Source of the DNA: Frateuria soli
GTDB lineage: Bacteria > Pseudomonadota > Gammaproteobacteria > Xanthomonadales > Rhodanobacteraceae
DNA length: 64,000 nt
Assembly: GCF_021117385.1 (NCBI RefSeq)
Contig: NZ_CP088252.1
Coordinates: 1,984,001 to 2,048,000 of the forward strand
Direction of reading: 5' to 3'
Under the pieces are notes generated by a model. The model ran no database searches and had not been told where the DNA came from. It saw only the letters and a program-made list of their open reading frames with translations. Shown here in pieces: positions 62,284-64,000 of the stretch. The translations under genes were made by a program, and so were the position numbers. Each line of letters starts with the position of its first letter. Within the stretch, counting starts at the first letter, position 1.

Positions 62284-63222
62284 CTACAGGAAAAGCTCCA
62301 GCGCCTCCCCGGCACGGGGGAGCAGCTCGGCCCCGTCCGGATCCAGCACGCGCGCGTCCAGCTCTCCCCGCAGCCAGGTGATCTGCCGCTTGGCCAGCTG
62401 GCGGGTGGCGAAGATACCCCTGTCGCGGAAAGTGGCCGCATCGGTGGCGCCATCCAGGTGCTCCCACGCCTGGCGGTAGCCGACGGCGCGCAGCGCCGGC
62501 AGGTCGGGGGCGAGATCACCGCGCGCATGCAGCGCGCGCACCTCGTCGAGGAAGCCGGCCGCCAGCATGGCATCGAAGCGCCGGGCGATCCGCGCATGCA
62601 GTCCGGCGCGGTCGGCCGGCAGCAGCGCCAGCTTGAGCACGCGCCAGGGGAAGCGTTCGCCACTGCCGCCGGTCTGTTGTTCCGAGAGCGGCCGGCCGGT
62701 CAGCTCGATCACCTCGAGCGCGCGTTGCAGGCGCTGGGCATCGTTGGGACCGATGCGGGCGGCCGCGGCCGGATCGCGCATGGCGAGCCTTGCGTGCAGC
62801 GCGGGCCAGCCGAGCGTGGCCGCCTCGGCCGCCAGCCGCCCGCGGATCGCCGGCGCCGCATCAGGCAACGCGGAAAGCCCGCGCTGCAATGCACGGAAGT
62901 ACAGGCCCGTGCCCCCCACCAGCAGCGGCACCCGCCCCCGTGCGTGGATGCGCGCCATGGCGGCCAGTGCATCGACGCGGAAATCGGCGGCCGAGTAGGG
63001 CTCGGACGGGTCGCGCAGATCCAGCAAGGCGTGCGGATGCCGCGCCAGCGTGACGGCATCGGGCTTGGCCGCGCCGACGTCCAGGCCACGGTAGACCAGC
63101 GCCGAATCCACGCTCACCAGTTCGAGCGGGAAGCGCTCGCGCAGCGCACAGGCCAGCGCGGTCTTGCCCGAGGCGGTCGGGCCCATCAGGAACACGGCGA
63201 GCGGGCGGGCATCGGAGGACAT
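62284..63222 (-). CDS. miaA: tRNA dimethylallyltransferase
   Basis: Adds the isopentenyl group to A37 of tRNAs that read UNN codons. It has 312 residues with a P-loop [11 protein letters not shown] near the start, the substrate loop [19 protein letters not shown] and the zinc-less C-terminal helical region. It heads the hfq cluster. The usual upstream mutL gene is absent; a small unknown gene is divergent instead. Confidence 0.97.
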   Translation of the reverse strand: MSSDARPLAVFLMGPTASGKTALACALRERFPLELVSVDSALVYRGLDVGAAKPDAVTLARHPHALLDLRDPSEPYSAADFRVDALAAMARIHARGRVPLLVGGTGLYFRALQRGLSALPDAAPAIRGRLAAEAATLGWPALHARLAMRDPAAAARIGPNDAQRLQRALEVIELTGRPLSEQQTGGSGERFPWRVLKLALLPADRAGLHARIARRFDAMLAAGFLDEVRALHARGDLAPDLPALRAVGYRQAWEHLDGATDAATFRDRGIFATRQLAKRQITWLRGELDARVLDPDGAELLPRAGEALELFL

Positions 63223-63333
63223 CGGCGCATTGTACCGACCGCCTTGCGCGGCCCGCGGCCTTGACCGGCGTCAAGAAAAACCCCGCAGGGCGGACGTACA
63301 ACAAAGTCCTACCCGTACCCTGGAGAGGCTTTC

Positions 63334-63768
63334 ATGAAACGGCTCCAGCCCGTCGGCATCAGGGCCGCTCCCAACGCGGCGGACAGGCTTCGGTCAAAAC
63401 AAGGTGAAACCGGTCACGCCATGGGCGATAATCCGGCCAAGGCCCCCTCCCATGACTTGCCTGCGAGCATGCACGGGATCACCATCGGGTCACGGCACCT
63501 ACACAGAATTCACGCAATGGCACACCGAATCGATGCCGAACACGACCAGGACGGAGGACACGGCGCCGTTGTGATGCTGCGACCCGAAGCTGCCACGTCC
63601 GCTCCCGGTGTCCATCCCGCCCCCCGGCCCCTTCCTCCGCGCCCCGCCCGGGACGAGGCGCCCGAGAGCCGCAAGCCGATCTGGGACAAGGACAGCTTCG
63701 GGTTCTGGCTGACCGTCTGCATCCTGATCAGCCTCGCCTTCTCGATCCTCTGGCACTCCGTCGGCTGA
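63334..63768 (+). CDS. hypothetical protein with a C-terminal membrane helix
   Basis: A 144-residue frame of unknown function. Only the C-terminus has a clear feature: one predicted helix, FWLTVCILISLAFSILWHSV, reaching the end of the protein, preceded by a proline-rich charged stretch. That is a tail-anchor-like arrangement. The ATG at 63334 has an excellent GGAGAGG Shine-Dalgarno, but an inner ATG at 63517 would give an 83-residue form containing all recognisable features. The first 60 residues are unlike any family I know. Confidence 0.45.
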   Translation: MKRLQPVGIRAAPNAADRLRSKQGETGHAMGDNPAKAPSHDLPASMHGITIGSRHLHRIHAMAHRIDAEHDQDGGHGAVVMLRPEAATSAPGVHPAPRPLPPRPARDEAPESRKPIWDKDSFGFWLTVCILISLAFSILWHSVG

Positions 63769-63794
63769 GCACGGCCGCACGCGCGGCAAGGCCC

Positions 63795-63800
63795 TATAAT
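63795..63800 (+). promoter_or_regulatory. -10 element of the tdh promoter
   Basis: A perfect TATAAT lies 47 bp before the tdh ATG. No clear -35 hexamer is seen at 17 bp. Confidence 0.45.
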
Positions 63801-63846
63801 CGTCCGCTTCCCCGCCCGCCTCCCCGGGCCCGACGATGGTGGTCCC

Positions 63847-64000
63847 ATGCCGCAGACGATGAAAGCCCTGGTCAAGCGCAAGCCCGAACAGGGCATCTGG
63901 ATGGAAGAAGTGCCGGTCCCGCAGATCGGCCCCAACGAGGTGCTGATCAAGGTCGAAAAGACCGCCATCTGCGGCACCGACCTGCACATCTACAAGTGGG
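63847..64000 (+). CDS. tdh: L-threonine 3-dehydrogenase, 5' part
   Basis: Oxidises threonine to 2-amino-3-ketobutyrate with NAD. Only the first 51 residues are in the window. They read [20 protein letters not shown], then the zinc-site segment [14 protein letters not shown], with the catalytic-zinc cysteine in ICGTD, closely like E. coli Tdh. The kbl gene that commonly pairs with tdh would lie outside the window if present. Confidence 0.93.
   Translation, partial: MPQTMKALVKRKPEQGIWMEEVPVPQIGPNEVLIKVEKTAICGTDLHIYKW

Overview
The window is high-GC chromosomal DNA of a gammaproteobacterium, most likely a Xanthomonadales member of the Rhodanobacteraceae type (Dyella, Rhodanobacter, Luteibacter or Frateuria). 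I infer this from the gene orders (leuS-lptE-holA-nadD; queA-tgt-yajC-secDF; miaA-hfq-hflX-hflK-hflC-purA), an IF3 that begins in the Xanthomonas style, and many short GTAGGAGCGC-type palindromic repeats. I see no rRNA, tRNA, CRISPR array, insertion sequence or prophage. The DNA is almost entirely coding.

Layout. 1-9.1 kb, minus strand: a broken GNAT gene at the edge, nadD, holA, lptE and leuS (NAD synthesis, DNA polymerase clamp loader, LPS export, translation), then a pqi operon for inter-membrane lipid transport whose pqiA is split in two. 9.3-12.9 kb: a thioredoxin/TPR chaperedoxin, a hotdog-fold protein, an ECF sigma factor with a membrane partner, and a DUF502 membrane protein. 13.1-18.5 kb, plus strand: an M13 lipoprotein peptidase with a strong terminator, then a Fur-box-preceded TonB siderophore receptor with piuC. 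18.6-29.6 kb: rapA, a racemase, an amino-acid permease, a rhomboid protease, an NlpC/P60 hydrolase, yggS, an M20 peptidase, a ComEA-like protein, a SET protein and an acetyltransferase. 29.7-37.7 kb, minus strand: motAB, secDF-yajC, tgt and queA (flagellar stator, protein export, queuosine). 37.9-42.7 kb: a biotin-carboxylase/BCCP protein facing infC and thrS. 42.7-49.4 kb: a sugar-nucleotide epimerase, a HemJ/CopD-like protein, a YajD nuclease, a quinone reductase with a divergent LysR gene, an unknown periplasmic protein and a beta-lactamase-fold hydrolase.

49.4-56.6 kb is the most accessory-looking part. A three-gene operon of overlapping reading frames (soluble histidine kinase, double-domain KaiC-like ATPase, single-domain response regulator) lies near a large divergent hybrid sensor kinase. 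The block is bracketed by two decayed EAL-domain (cyclic-di-GMP phosphodiesterase) relics. 56.6-63.2 kb returns to core genes: purA, a DUF2065 protein, hflC, hflK, hflX, hfq and miaA. The window ends with a small unknown membrane-tailed protein and the start of tdh.

The most interesting signal is upstream of thrS. A promoter-like element is followed by a nine-codon reading frame with two adjacent threonine codons, then a segment able to form an antiterminator, then an intrinsic terminator ending about 20 nt before the thrS start. This is the architecture of ribosome-mediated transcription attenuation, here on a threonyl-tRNA synthetase gene. The infC gene behind thrS starts at an ATC codon with a perfect Shine-Dalgarno sequence, and it is cut off by a terminator from the rpmI-rplT genes that usually follow.
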